A DNA stretch of 64,000 nt, taken from Paenibacillus sp. ACRRY (GTDB taxonomy: Bacteria; Bacillota; Bacilli; Paenibacillales; Paenibacillaceae). Below are positions 43,931 through 52,684 of the stretch, piece after piece (positions within the stretch are counted from its first letter, which is position 1; each line of letters starts with the position of its first letter). A program made the position numbers and the translations under genes. Below the pieces are notes generated by a model. It did no database searches and had not been told where the DNA came from. It was given only the letters and a program-made list of their open reading frames with translations. The stretch is taken from assembly GCF_022346995.1 (NCBI RefSeq), contig NZ_JAKRNM010000001.1:1674001-1738000 (forward strand), read 5' to 3'.

Positions 43931-43955
43931 TTACCCGTAAGATTTTCTTTCAAAC
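43931..43955 (-). promoter_or_regulatory. Sigma-B-like promoter of the general stress gene
   Basis: GTTTGA (43950-43955), a 13-nt spacer and GGGTAA (43931-43936) match the GTTTAA-N12-14-GGGTAT consensus closely, 45-69 nt before the start codon. Confidence 0.6.
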
Positions 43956-44119
43956 GCTTCCTGCCCATTATATCGTGCACAAATACGAATAATTCAGCTT
44001 CAATTCCAGAGAAAATATAAGCTCCTTAAGTCATTCTCATCAAGGGCTCTCTCTGAAAAGTCGGACCAATATTCAAGCCTTCATATATGAATGGTGAGAG
44101 GACAGAAGTCACATCGTTC

Positions 44120-46639
44120 CTAGCCGCGCGGCTTCGCCCGATTGGTCGCCATGGCCTCCAACGGATTATCTGGCCAGTAATGCTTCGGATATCGGCCTTT
44201 CAGGTCTTTTTTCACCTCGAAATAAGTCTCCCGCCAAAAGTTCGTCAAATCCCGGGTCACCTGTACAGGCCGGTGCGCAGGCGACAACAGATGCAGGGTT
44301 AACGGCACCCGACCTCCAGCAATACGCGGTGTATCCTGCTGTCCGAACATCTCCTGAAGCCGTACCGCCAGTGTAGGGTCTTCGGGTCGACTATAATCAA
44401 CCGGAATGCGTGATCCGCTAGGAACCTGAATATGGGTTGGCGCTTCCCGGTCCAACTGCTGCCGTTGTTCCCAGCTCAATCCGCTAAGCAACACGTCCTG
44501 CATGGACAGTTTCTTCAGATCGGAAGCTGAACGCATTCCTGCCAGAAAAGGACTGAGTTGATCTACGAGTTCCGCTGATACATGATCCGCCGCGAGATCC
44601 GGCCACCCCGGCAAATGATGATGCAGAAAACGCAGTCTGTCTGCCAGCTGCCTGGATGATTTGGTCCAAGGCAGACAATCCTGACCTTCTGTCCGGATTC
44701 CAGTTAGGAGTGCTTCCAGCACCTGATCTTCCGGAGGCTGTGTGATACTGCTCTCCTTCATCAAAATTGATCCAATTCGCAGCCTTCGATGAGCCCGCAC
44801 ACTTCGTGTACTGCGATCCCATGCAATCTGCACATCCTCTTCTATGAGATCAGCACCATAGCCTAACAAAAGCTGCTCACGCACCGGTGCAGCCAGCAGG
44901 ATGCGTGCATCCGCGCCCTGGTCGTCCGCCTCGGCAGCGACCAGATAGGCTGAACTGCTCAGCGACTCTGCCTGGCTGAGCCTTACCCCTCGGCCGCTGC
45001 TCAGCAGGTAGCGGCCGTCCTCCCGGCGCTGTCCGATCCGGTCCGGATAGGCGAAGGACAGCAGCAGCCCACAGCTGTCCTCGTTCGGCCGTTCCGGATC
45101 CTCCGGCGCCGGGCCGAGAGCCGTCCGCAGCTGGCGGCTCTCCTGCATAATGCGCCGTACGGCAGCGATGTCTGCGACCGACGCTGCCGCTTGCGGCGTA
45201 CCGCTGCTGTCCGCAGTCAGCAGCGCTTCCACGCGCGGGCGCAGGTCCGTGCCCGCGCCTGCACTGCCACTGCTGCGGAGGCCGCCAGGCTCCTGCAGCA
45301 GTGCCGCCAGCATGCTGGCGTAGCTGGCCAGCCCAAGCTCCGCCGCGCGGAGCAGCATGCTGGCCAGTCGCGGATGCACGCCAAACGCGTTCATCCGCCG
45401 CCCGAAGGGCGTGATGCGGCCTGTGTCATCCAGGCCGCCCAGCTGGCGCAGCAGCGCCTGTGCCTGGCCGTAGGACGCGGCAGGCGGGATGTCCAGCCAC
45501 TGCAGTTCTGCAGGGGACTGGACACCCCAGGCGGCAAGTTCCAGCGCCAGCGGTGCGAGGTCCGCGGAGGCAATCTCCGGTCTTGCTGCTTCCGGCAGAC
45601 CGTCATGAACCTCTTCGCTCCATAATCTATAGCACACCCCTGGTGCAATTCGCCCTGCACGACCCCGACGCTGATCGGCTGAAGCCTTGGACACCGTCTG
45701 GGTAACAAGACGACTCATGCCAGTACGCGGGGAAAATACGGATGCACGACTCAGTCCGGCATCAACAACCACTCTGACACCCGGAAGGGTAAGGCTTGAT
45801 TCCGCAATGGATGTGGACAGTACGACCTTACGACTTCCTTCCACTGCAGGGCGCACAGCCTCATCCTGACGTTCAATCGGCATGCTGCCATACAGAGAAT
45901 GAACCTCGACATGAGAAGAAAGATTCAGCTTCGAAAGTTCCCGTTCTGTCCGGTGTATCTCTCTGGCTCCTGGAAGAAAGACCAGTATGTCTCCTTCCTG
46001 CTCTACGACAGCTTTTACAACCGCATGAGCTGTGAACTCCTCTAGCACGGCAGAAGCCGGTTTCGGTACATAACGGGTTTCCACAGGAAATGTGCGTCCT
46101 GGACAATCAATCGCGCGGGTTTCTTCACCAAGCAGTGTACAGATTGGGTCAGGGTCCAGCGTTGCCGACATAATCAGCACCTTCAGGTCTGGACGCAGCA
46201 TCGCCCGTGACTCCAGAGCCAAGGCCAGGCCAAGATCACCGTGCAGATGACGCTCGTGAAACTCATCAAAGATAATCATCGCTGTATCTTCAAGCCCCTG
46301 ATCCTGCTGAAGCATGCGTGTAAGGACCCCTTCTGTGACTACTTCGATCCGCGTTGCCTGACTGACCCGAGTGTCCATGCGTACACGGTAACCTACCGTC
46401 TGTCCTACTTTTTCATTCAGAGCTGCGGCCATCCGCGCCGCGGCTGAGCGCGCCGCAAGTCTGCGGGGCTCCAGCATCATGATCTTACGCCCGTTTAGCC
46501 ATGGTTCCTCCAGTAAGGATAGAGGTACTACGGTTGTTTTACCTGCCCCCGGCTCCGCAATAAGTACACCCGTATCCTGCTCTCGAAATAGCTGTTTCAG
46601 CTCAGGTAAAACCTGTTGTATCGGTAACTCTAAATTCAT
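44120..46639 (-). CDS. hrpB: ATP-dependent RNA helicase HrpB
   Basis: 839 residues, the usual HrpB length. Motif I AEPGAGKTTVV (about 28-38), motif II DEFHERH, motif III MSATL and motif VI QRRGRAGR identify a DEAH-type helicase; the HA2 and C-terminal HrpB domains follow. Its role in Bacillota is not well defined; it is a putative RNA remodeller. A segment coding for about residues 350-560 is clearly richer in G+C than the rest. ATG follows GGAGCG. Confidence 0.94.
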   Translation of the reverse strand: MNLELPIQQVLPELKQLFREQDTGVLIAEPGAGKTTVVPLSLLEEPWLNGRKIMMLEPRRLAARSAAARMAAALNEKVGQTVGYRVRMDTRVSQATRIEVVTEGVLTRMLQQDQGLEDTAMIIFDEFHERHLHGDLGLALALESRAMLRPDLKVLIMSATLDPDPICTLLGEETRAIDCPGRTFPVETRYVPKPASAVLEEFTAHAVVKAVVEQEGDILVFLPGAREIHRTERELSKLNLSSHVEVHSLYGSMPIERQDEAVRPAVEGSRKVVLSTSIAESSLTLPGVRVVVDAGLSRASVFSPRTGMSRLVTQTVSKASADQRRGRAGRIAPGVCYRLWSEEVHDGLPEAARPEIASADLAPLALELAAWGVQSPAELQWLDIPPAASYGQAQALLRQLGGLDDTGRITPFGRRMNAFGVHPRLASMLLRAAELGLASYASMLAALLQEPGGLRSSGSAGAGTDLRPRVEALLTADSSGTPQAAASVADIAAVRRIMQESRQLRTALGPAPEDPERPNEDSCGLLLSFAYPDRIGQRREDGRYLLSSGRGVRLSQAESLSSSAYLVAAEADDQGADARILLAAPVREQLLLGYGADLIEEDVQIAWDRSTRSVRAHRRLRIGSILMKESSITQPPEDQVLEALLTGIRTEGQDCLPWTKSSRQLADRLRFLHHHLPGWPDLAADHVSAELVDQLSPFLAGMRSASDLKKLSMQDVLLSGLSWEQRQQLDREAPTHIQVPSGSRIPVDYSRPEDPTLAVRLQEMFGQQDTPRIAGGRVPLTLHLLSPAHRPVQVTRDLTNFWRETYFEVKKDLKGRYPKHYWPDNPLEAMATNRAKPRG

Positions 46640-46708
46640 ATTATCGCTCCTAATTCATAAGGCACCATGCAATATATAATCAATCCAATGTGAATGTTAG
46701 CATTATAA

Positions 46709-46734
46709 CAAAAAAAGCCGTTCCAGAGGAACGA
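46709..46734 (-). terminator. Terminator after the SDR gene
   Basis: CGTTCC / GGAACG (46719-46733), 3-nt loop, T7 tail on the minus strand. Confidence 0.8.
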
Positions 46735-46752
46735 CTACTTGGATCAAGCGTA

Positions 46753-47559
46753 TTAACGAAGCAATGATTCGGCGCCATCAATCACAATCTCTGCACCCGT
46801 AATATGTTTGGATTCAGACGATGCCAGGAACGCGACGAGATTGGCCACATGCTCCGGCTGTCCAGGGCCATCTGCGAGCGGCTGTTCCCCTTCCGGGAAC
46901 TCCATTGGAATAACGATTTGGTGCAATTCATCCGTTTTTACCGTGCTTTGATCGATATTGGTTGCGATGGCTCCCGGACATATGACATTAACCCGAATTT
47001 TGAACCTCGCCAGTTCCAGTGCAGCCATCTTCGAAAACGCAACCTGTCCTGCTTTCGAAGTACTGTACGCCGACATCCCAAAGCTGGTGAACCGTTGGTT
47101 ACCATTAATGGAACTCGTAATTACAATGCTTCCCCCGCCGCGTTTCTTCAGATGTGGGAGAGCGTACTTGATTGTAAAGAACGTACCATCCAGATTGGTC
47201 GTAATGATCCGCTGCCAATCCTCCACCTGAATTTCCTCAATTGGCGCCGAGACACCGTTAATACCTGCATTGGCAAACACAATGTCCAAACCGCCGAACA
47301 ACTCCACGGTTTCCAGCACCGCTTTTTCCACACGGGCCGGATCGGAGATATCCACGTCAAATGCGCGTGCAGCACCTGGATGTACGGCATTAATTTCGGC
47401 TTCCGTCTGAGAAATCCGGTCATTCACCAGATCAAACAGCGCAACGTGAGCACCTTCATTTGCCAATTTTAATGCTGTTGCCTTACCAATGCCGGAACCG
47501 GCCCCAGTAATGATAGCTACTTTGTTTGCAAACCGAGACTTGTCGTTATGTTGTGTCAT
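46753..47559 (-). CDS. SDR-family oxidoreductase
   Basis: 268 residues from the ATG at 47559 (AAGGAG 11 nt upstream). Cofactor motif ITGAGSGIGKA (about 17-27), NAGINGV (NNAG equivalent), the catalytic Ser in ITSSING and YSTSKAG with Tyr and Lys. Asp in ALFDLVND suggests NAD preference. The substrate is unknown. Resembles glucose/3-oxoacyl-type dehydrogenases. Single gene. Confidence 0.92.
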   Translation of the reverse strand: MTQHNDKSRFANKVAIITGAGSGIGKATALKLANEGAHVALFDLVNDRISQTEAEINAVHPGAARAFDVDISDPARVEKAVLETVELFGGLDIVFANAGINGVSAPIEEIQVEDWQRIITTNLDGTFFTIKYALPHLKKRGGGSIVITSSINGNQRFTSFGMSAYSTSKAGQVAFSKMAALELARFKIRVNVICPGAIATNIDQSTVKTDELHQIVIPMEFPEGEQPLADGPGQPEHVANLVAFLASSESKHITGAEIVIDGAESLLR

Positions 47560-47769
47560 GCTCCATTCCACTCCTTCTCAGCAATTATGTAAGAATGTAC
47601 ATCCAAGACTTGTGTATCAGCATGATGCAGCATGCTAACTAAGTAGATTCTTCACAAGATTACCCAAAAAGAGCGCCTTTTAAATCAATACCGACAAGTT
47701 TTTTCTCAGTTGATTTTTACCGCTAAATTAAACATGCTTAAGACGAATGACTTGTCTAAAATTAGACAT

Positions 47770-48609
47770 CTACCATTCCAGCTCAATGAAAGCGGCATCA
47801 TCTTCAAGCCCCCCCGTATGCGTAGCATCCAGCAGTACCTGAATGTGTTCATCCGGGATATATGCCTGTATGGCATCCAGGTCATTCAAACCATCCGTAT
47901 ACAGCTGCAGACGAATTGATTCATTGGATAGCTTCGCCTCATAAATATGAGGCTTGCCTCCAACTGGCCCTTCCAGGGTTGACCAGCGTTCATTCGTCCG
48001 GCAGTGGTTCTGAAAAGCTCCGGATTGTTCCTGACCATTGCGCCAGAGACGTATACGTGAATCTCCTTGCCAAGCCATCCAGATACGGCTTTTTCCCATA
48101 CCCCGAGACAGCTCAATTCGACCACACACATACATTGCCTGGCTGCCTCTGCTTCGTTTCTCCATTAACACTTCGCGCAAAAGCAGGGGCGAGTTGTCCA
48201 ATGGCTGAATTTTCTTCAGCTGCTCCGATGCCGGAACCGTCAGTTCTTGAAGCAGATGCTCCATCGCTTCTGCCGAAGGATTAGAGGTTGTATCCAACCA
48301 CTCGAGGAGCGCATTACCCAGAAAACGCGCGGCAAAATCACCAAGGTAACTCATGCCTACACCATCACACATGACGAATGTACATACATTTCCGTCCATG
48401 CGAACGGCAGCAAAGTCTTGACCCGAATCCCCCTGATGAACTGTCTCTGCAGCTCTTCCATAGCCATAGCGACACTTCAAAGCACCCTGATAACGAGTAA
48501 GCGGCTGTTCTCCGGTCTGTGCGCTAACATAGCGAAAGATTCCACGACGCTGCTTTCCTTGGCTTCCTTTCTCACCAGCAGGCAATGCTGCCAATCGCAT
48601 CGTTCTCAA
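47770..48609 (-). CDS. PP2C-type Ser/Thr protein phosphatase of the T7SS locus
   Basis: 279 residues from the TTG at 48609, 5 nt after AGGAGGGG; the first ATG is three codons later. The PP2C signature appears as HQGDSGQDFAAVR, VMCDGVGMSYLGDFAARFL (metal-binding Asp-Gly) and WMAWQGDSRIRLWRNGQ, and DGLNDL is the late metal Asp. It dephosphorylates Ser/Thr. Last gene of the block, 11 nt after the vWA gene and downstream of a membrane kinase; it is inferred to reverse that kinase. Confidence 0.85.
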   Translation of the reverse strand: MRTMRLAALPAGEKGSQGKQRRGIFRYVSAQTGEQPLTRYQGALKCRYGYGRAAETVHQGDSGQDFAAVRMDGNVCTFVMCDGVGMSYLGDFAARFLGNALLEWLDTTSNPSAEAMEHLLQELTVPASEQLKKIQPLDNSPLLLREVLMEKRSRGSQAMYVCGRIELSRGMGKSRIWMAWQGDSRIRLWRNGQEQSGAFQNHCRTNERWSTLEGPVGGKPHIYEAKLSNESIRLQLYTDGLNDLDAIQAYIPDEHIQVLLDATHTGGLEDDAAFIELEW

Positions 48610-48620
48610 ATGATCCCCTC

Positions 48621-49388
48621 CTATCTCACAGGCGTAGCAGCAGACATCTGAAACCCGATGGACACCAGTTCTGCACATGTGCCTGGCAGCATCATCAATG
48701 CACCGGGTGCGAGCAAATAGTCCGCCTCGACAAGCATTTCACGGTAACTTTCAGGCAGAACCGAAGACATATTACGCAGCTTCTCTCCATGCTCATCCTG
48801 AAGAACGGTTTCCGGCGAAATCCCCTTCCATCTTCTCGGTTCAGGGATAGGACCTTCCAATAGGTGATCGGATATGAAGATATTTTCAACAAGTACATTG
48901 CCATCAGGCACACTCATGCCCATGATCCGTTTGGCAATCGGTTCAGGGTCTTCGCCCGTAGCCACGCCATCCGTCATATGACAAACCAGCGGCGCAGGAC
49001 AATCCTGCATGTTCGGTATTTCAGCCTGCAGAATCTTCTCTGCTTGCAGAAAAGCTTTGGCCGAATCCGAGAAACGTTTAGGTGTCAGGTCTGGCAATGA
49101 ACCCACTGCTGCAATTTCGTCGATTCCCTTGATTCCATTCAACAAGTCATAGACATCATCGCTGTATGCAAGGATGGCAATCCGATAGCGAGGCGTTAAT
49201 CGATTTCCTTTGGTTGAGCGAAACACCATCTGGCGTATGGCCAGGGCCAGGGCATCATAGACGACATCAATCCTTCTGCGGTTTTCCAGAACCATATTCA
49301 TGGAGGCACTGATATCAATGAGATAAATAATAAGTGCGGGTGTGCGCTGGGATGCTTGTATTGTATAGTTCATCTGGGCCTGGGCCAC
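48621..49388 (-). CDS. von Willebrand factor A domain protein of the T7SS locus
   Basis: 255 residues, essentially one vWA domain. The MIDAS motif IYLIDISASMN (about 22-32) has DxSxS, with the Thr (VCHMTDGVATGE) and Asp positions further on, so metal-dependent protein binding is likely. No signal peptide or membrane helix. Between the kinase (18 nt) and the PP2C gene (11 nt). This order resembles the E. coli yegI-yegK-yegL and TerY-P kinase/phosphatase/vWA triads. The GTG start at 49388 is uncertain; an ATG is five codons later. Confidence 0.85.
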   Translation of the reverse strand: MAQAQMNYTIQASQRTPALIIYLIDISASMNMVLENRRRIDVVYDALALAIRQMVFRSTKGNRLTPRYRIAILAYSDDVYDLLNGIKGIDEIAAVGSLPDLTPKRFSDSAKAFLQAEKILQAEIPNMQDCPAPLVCHMTDGVATGEDPEPIAKRIMGMSVPDGNVLVENIFISDHLLEGPIPEPRRWKGISPETVLQDEHGEKLRNMSSVLPESYREMLVEADYLLAPGALMMLPGTCAELVSIGFQMSAATPVR

Positions 49389-49406
49389 CTCCGTCGTTCA
49401 CATAAT

Positions 49407-51500
49407 TTACAAGTTGGGTAGATTATAGTTGTTATTGCTCAAAAATTTATTAATTGCACTCATTCGCGCTGCGACTTTGCCTACCCCTTTGAAGTATGAG
49501 GCATCCGTGTTATACAAATTTTTAAAATCACGGGCATAAGACTCCGCATTTTCGATCTTCTTACCCTTTTGAGCATTATACGCCTTGTTATAGTGAGCAA
49601 TCAGTGTAACCACGTTCTGAGCACGTTTTTTCTTAAGTGCAGCTTTGTTAGCAGCTTCCTGGGCTGCTTTTTGCGCTTCCAGTTTGCGCTGAGCTTCAGC
49701 CGCTGCCTTGCGCTCCGCTTCCTGCTTCGCTACTTGAGCATCATGCTCTTTCTTCCAGACCAGATAGGCTTCATACTTCGCCTGCTTGTCATACTTCTCC
49801 TGCAGCGCCTTCTTGGCTGCTTCTTTCTTCTGCTCTTCCTGCTTAGCGAGATAAGCCTCGTATTTTGCCTGTTTATCGTATTTCGCCTGGAGAGCTTTCC
49901 GTTCTTCTTCCTTTTGCTGTGCTTCAGCCAGTTTTTGCTTTTCCTCGGCTTCAAGCTTGGCCGCTTCTGCTTCCTGCTTCTTCTTCGCTTCTTCCTCTTG
50001 CTTCAGCGCAGCAGCTTTTGCGGCTTCTGCTTCTTCGGCAGCCTTGATTTCTGCCAGTCTTGCTGCTTCTTGTTCCTCCTGCTGCTTGACTTCGGCCTGA
50101 TCAGCCAAAATTTTGACAGTCGGCACGGTACCAGCCAACAATACAACAAGCACAGCGGAAGAGATCATAAACTTTTTGGATCTGTAAAAAGGAACGCGGA
50201 CAGGCTGTGCGGCTTCTTCCTTGGGAGCCAGCTTAGCATCGAGCTCGTTGATGGCAGCCTCAACTTCCATCTGCATCGCACTGTTAGCCGGAATGAAATG
50301 ATACAGAGAACGGTATACTTCCAGGGCTGCTGCAGGCTTATCTTCATCCTCAAGAGCACGCGCCTGCAGGAAGAGTCTGTTCACAACAGCTTCCTGCCCC
50401 GGCGGCGCTTCAGGTATCGACGTGGACGAATTTTGTCCATTTACTGACTTCGAATCTGCTGCGCCAGTCTCCGGTGCACTTGCGATTGTTTGGCTCGCCG
50501 CTTCTGCATTTGCTGCACCTGTTACTTGGTCCTCAGGTTCCTTTACTCCAGCCGCTTCCGCCTGACTGGCATTTGCTGATGCCAAAGCAACAAACCATTC
50601 ACCAAATGTTGGGCAGCTGCTCAAATCGTGACTCTCCCAGGCACGAATGAACAGATCGGATATTTTGGAACCCCATCGCTTCTGAAGTGAATCCCGCATA
50701 GCAAAATAGCGTTCACTCAGCGTTTGCATTTCATGCTGGTCAAAATAACTTTCTCCCCATGCTTTCTCCACAATGGTCGAATCAGACCAGCTTAGCATCT
50801 CAGCGATAATAACTGCACCAGCAAAACGATCGGCATATGAGCTCCACAGACCACTGTGTACTGCCCGGTGAGCTGCATAACCAGGAGAACCAGCAAGTAG
50901 AGCATCTGGACGATCCATTTTGGAACCGTACATTTGCTCTACATCGACAAGTTCAACCGCGGATGGGGCTCCCAGGTTTTCCACTTCGGAAAAAAACGGA
51001 ATCATCACATTGGGTGCGGACAAATCACAATGAGCAAGTCCTCGTTGCTCCATGGCCGAACCAGTCCCTGCTAGCGCTCTAGCCAACTTCAGACTTTCTT
51101 CTGCAGTCAGCTGTTTCTGATCACTGATTACGTCAAACCAGGTCAGACCCTGCACCCACGGCATCATAACCGCGTATAACAAATCGGGATGTTCACCAAT
51201 GAGCGCTCCGTTTCTTTCCGGAGTGAGCACATCACGCTTGCATACCTGCAAACCTGGCAGTTCACTATAAGGCTCCATATGCTCAGACTGATAGACCATA
51301 GCCGGGATACGGAATTTAGGGAAAAATACTTTTAGTGCTTTGGCCCCACTTATCGAACCATTTCGGGGTATTAACTGGTAAACGATCCCTTGCCTTCCGG
51401 CTTGGGCGTATGCCAGACCGGGCGCTGCCGGGTGCTGCCCAATGGTATAGGCAATGTCATTGATCACCACTTCATCCCCGGGATTCGGTTGAAAAGACAT
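49407..51500 (-). CDS. Membrane Ser/Thr protein kinase with coiled-coil tail (EssB/YukC-like position)
   Basis: 697 residues from the ATG at 51500 (GAGGG 6 nt upstream). An N-terminal kinase domain (about 10-300) keeps ALKVFF (Lys), HCDLSAPNV (H-x-D-L-x-x-x-N, near residue 159), VELVDVEQ (DFG position) and SPGYAAHR. A linker with a helical repeat region (about 370-430) leads to one transmembrane helix (about 440-462), then a long Glu/Lys/Ala coiled coil. Two repeats sharing KYDKQAKYEAYL lie near 535-590. EssB/YukC is a pseudokinase with one helix; this protein keeps the residues for activity. Confidence 0.85.
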   Translation of the reverse strand: MSFQPNPGDEVVINDIAYTIGQHPAAPGLAYAQAGRQGIVYQLIPRNGSISGAKALKVFFPKFRIPAMVYQSEHMEPYSELPGLQVCKRDVLTPERNGALIGEHPDLLYAVMMPWVQGLTWFDVISDQKQLTAEESLKLARALAGTGSAMEQRGLAHCDLSAPNVMIPFFSEVENLGAPSAVELVDVEQMYGSKMDRPDALLAGSPGYAAHRAVHSGLWSSYADRFAGAVIIAEMLSWSDSTIVEKAWGESYFDQHEMQTLSERYFAMRDSLQKRWGSKISDLFIRAWESHDLSSCPTFGEWFVALASANASQAEAAGVKEPEDQVTGAANAEAASQTIASAPETGAADSKSVNGQNSSTSIPEAPPGQEAVVNRLFLQARALEDEDKPAAALEVYRSLYHFIPANSAMQMEVEAAINELDAKLAPKEEAAQPVRVPFYRSKKFMISSAVLVVLLAGTVPTVKILADQAEVKQQEEQEAARLAEIKAAEEAEAAKAAALKQEEEAKKKQEAEAAKLEAEEKQKLAEAQQKEEERKALQAKYDKQAKYEAYLAKQEEQKKEAAKKALQEKYDKQAKYEAYLVWKKEHDAQVAKQEAERKAAAEAQRKLEAQKAAQEAANKAALKKKRAQNVVTLIAHYNKAYNAQKGKKIENAESYARDFKNLYNTDASYFKGVGKVAARMSAINKFLSNNNYNLPNL

Positions 51501-51532
51501 GCTCATCCCTCTCTCTGTCATTCTGTCATAGT

Positions 51533-51574
51533 GCAGCAAAAACCGGGAGTCGTAAAACGCCCGGTTTTTGCTGC
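51533..51574. terminator. Strong hairpin between esxA and the kinase gene
   Basis: Perfect 15-bp arms GCAGCAAAAACCGGG / CCCGGTTTTTGCTGC with a 12-nt loop; T-runs are inside the arms on both strands. It probably ends most esxA transcripts 33 nt before the kinase start. Confidence 0.8.
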
Positions 51575-51656
51575 AGTTATACATCTTCAGCTTGCTGCCT
51601 GCGTACGATCCAGTGCCGGGTCAGACATGACATCGGCCTGATCTATGTAAAGCAGT

Positions 51657-51932
51657 TTAGCGAGCTTGGTCAGCTGTACGGAATTTGTTGGCAATAGCCG
51701 TCAGTTCCGCGCTGATGCTGTTCAGCGTTTGAACGAAAGATTGCATTTGTTTGCTTGCTTCCTGGAACTCCTGGAAGAAACGTTGTTTCGTCATACCTTC
51801 CCATTGTCCTTCCATGCTTGTGATGGACTGAGTCAATGTAGAAACGATTTGCTGACTTTGCTCACCGCTTTGTTTGAATTGGTTGGAAACCTGATCAAGT
51901 TGTTCTGGGGTAACTAAAATGCGTCCTGCCAT
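51657..51932 (-). CDS. esxA: WXG100-family protein (EsxA-like T7SS substrate)
   Basis: 91 residues from the ATG at 51932, 9 nt after AAGGAGG. A helical hairpin with WEG (about residues 43-45) in the turn, SMEGQWEGMTKQRFFQEFQ, is characteristic of WXG100 proteins. These dimerise, are exported by EssC and may be required for secretion. It ends in FRTADQAR without an obvious YxxxD/E signal. It has its own promoter and terminator inside the T7SS locus. Confidence 0.93.
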   Translation of the reverse strand: MAGRILVTPEQLDQVSNQFKQSGEQSQQIVSTLTQSITSMEGQWEGMTKQRFFQEFQEASKQMQSFVQTLNSISAELTAIANKFRTADQAR

Positions 51933-51979
51933 GTGTAATTTCCTCCTTGGTTTGTGCAATTAAATTTTTGCTTGTTCAA

Positions 51980-52008
51980 ATTGTACTATACCAGGATCGA
52001 TCGAACAA
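51980..52008 (-). promoter_or_regulatory. Promoter of esxA
   Basis: -35 TTGTTC (52003-52008), 17-nt spacer, -10 TACAAT (51980-51985), 48 nt before the ATG. The upstream gene ends at 52130, leaving about 197 nt. Confidence 0.55.
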
Positions 52009-52129
52009 AAGCCGAAGGACCTAATCCTATTTACCCCATTTTTGGTGATTGAAACTTCCCCTAACAGACTATTTACATAAATAATTCACTTTCTGCTGTG
52101 CTTATTTCGCACTTCTGTAAACTGTCTAA

Positions 52130-52678
52130 TCAGGATACCACAGGTTCGGTTCCTCTTCTCCCCCGAAAGGTGGGATCTGTGAATCTCCACGCTACAGGTT
52201 CAGGCTGCATCGCCTGGATCAATGTAGCGGGGGAACCGTCGGGCGGCGCAGCATCCTGCACCCGGTATACTGCCGCCACCGCGGAAAGGGGATCGGATAC
52301 TACAGCAGCAGCTGCGGCGTGTGTAGGCATGATTTCTCCTACACGATTGTTTTCAAGAACGTTAAGCATATTGACCGCATTGCCATAGGCTGTGTTCACA
52401 TGACTCAGCACTGTACGATACTCCATGTCTGCCTGCTGGAATAACAAGGCCTTGCGTCCCAATTGCACGCTTAAGTCCATAAAACGACGCACCGCATCTT
52501 CGCCGAGTCGCTTGCTGTGACTCCATTCACTCATCACCGCAGCGCGGGCCTCAATATCCCACTCCAGCGAATGAATTGCCTGTTCCAACACTGTCATCTT
52601 TTGCTGTATTTGCTCCGCCGCATACTGAATCTGCCTGCTCAGTGCCCGAAGCACATCCGGTTCCACACGAATGCGCAT
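52130..52678 (-). CDS. WXG100-like protein with extended C-terminus, T7SS locus
   Basis: 182 residues. Residues about 1-95 form a helical hairpin like the WXG100/LXG fold (VLRALSRQIQYAAEQIQQKM, turn LEWDIEAR, then AVRRFMDLSVQLGRKAL), but the WXG turn is replaced by WDIE. The C-terminal about 85 residues are Ala/Pro-rich with no recognised domain. It lies 6 nt after a gene of unknown function and before esxA. It may be a secreted partner or a substrate-adaptor. Confidence 0.65.
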   Translation of the reverse strand: MRIRVEPDVLRALSRQIQYAAEQIQQKMTVLEQAIHSLEWDIEARAAVMSEWSHSKRLGEDAVRRFMDLSVQLGRKALLFQQADMEYRTVLSHVNTAYGNAVNMLNVLENNRVGEIMPTHAAAAAVVSDPLSAVAAVYRVQDAAPPDGSPATLIQAMQPEPVAWRFTDPTFRGRRGTEPVVS

Positions 52679-52684
52679 TTACCA

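Noticed and set aside
47753..47768. Palindrome TGTCTA-N4-TAGACA just after the phosphatase gene
   Set aside because: No T-run, so not a convincing terminator; too short alone to call an operator.
49569..50447. 292-aa plus-strand ORF rich in Leu and Phe
   Set aside because: It is the antisense of the Glu/Lys/Ala coiled-coil part of the kinase; the repetitive codons keep the opposite strand open.
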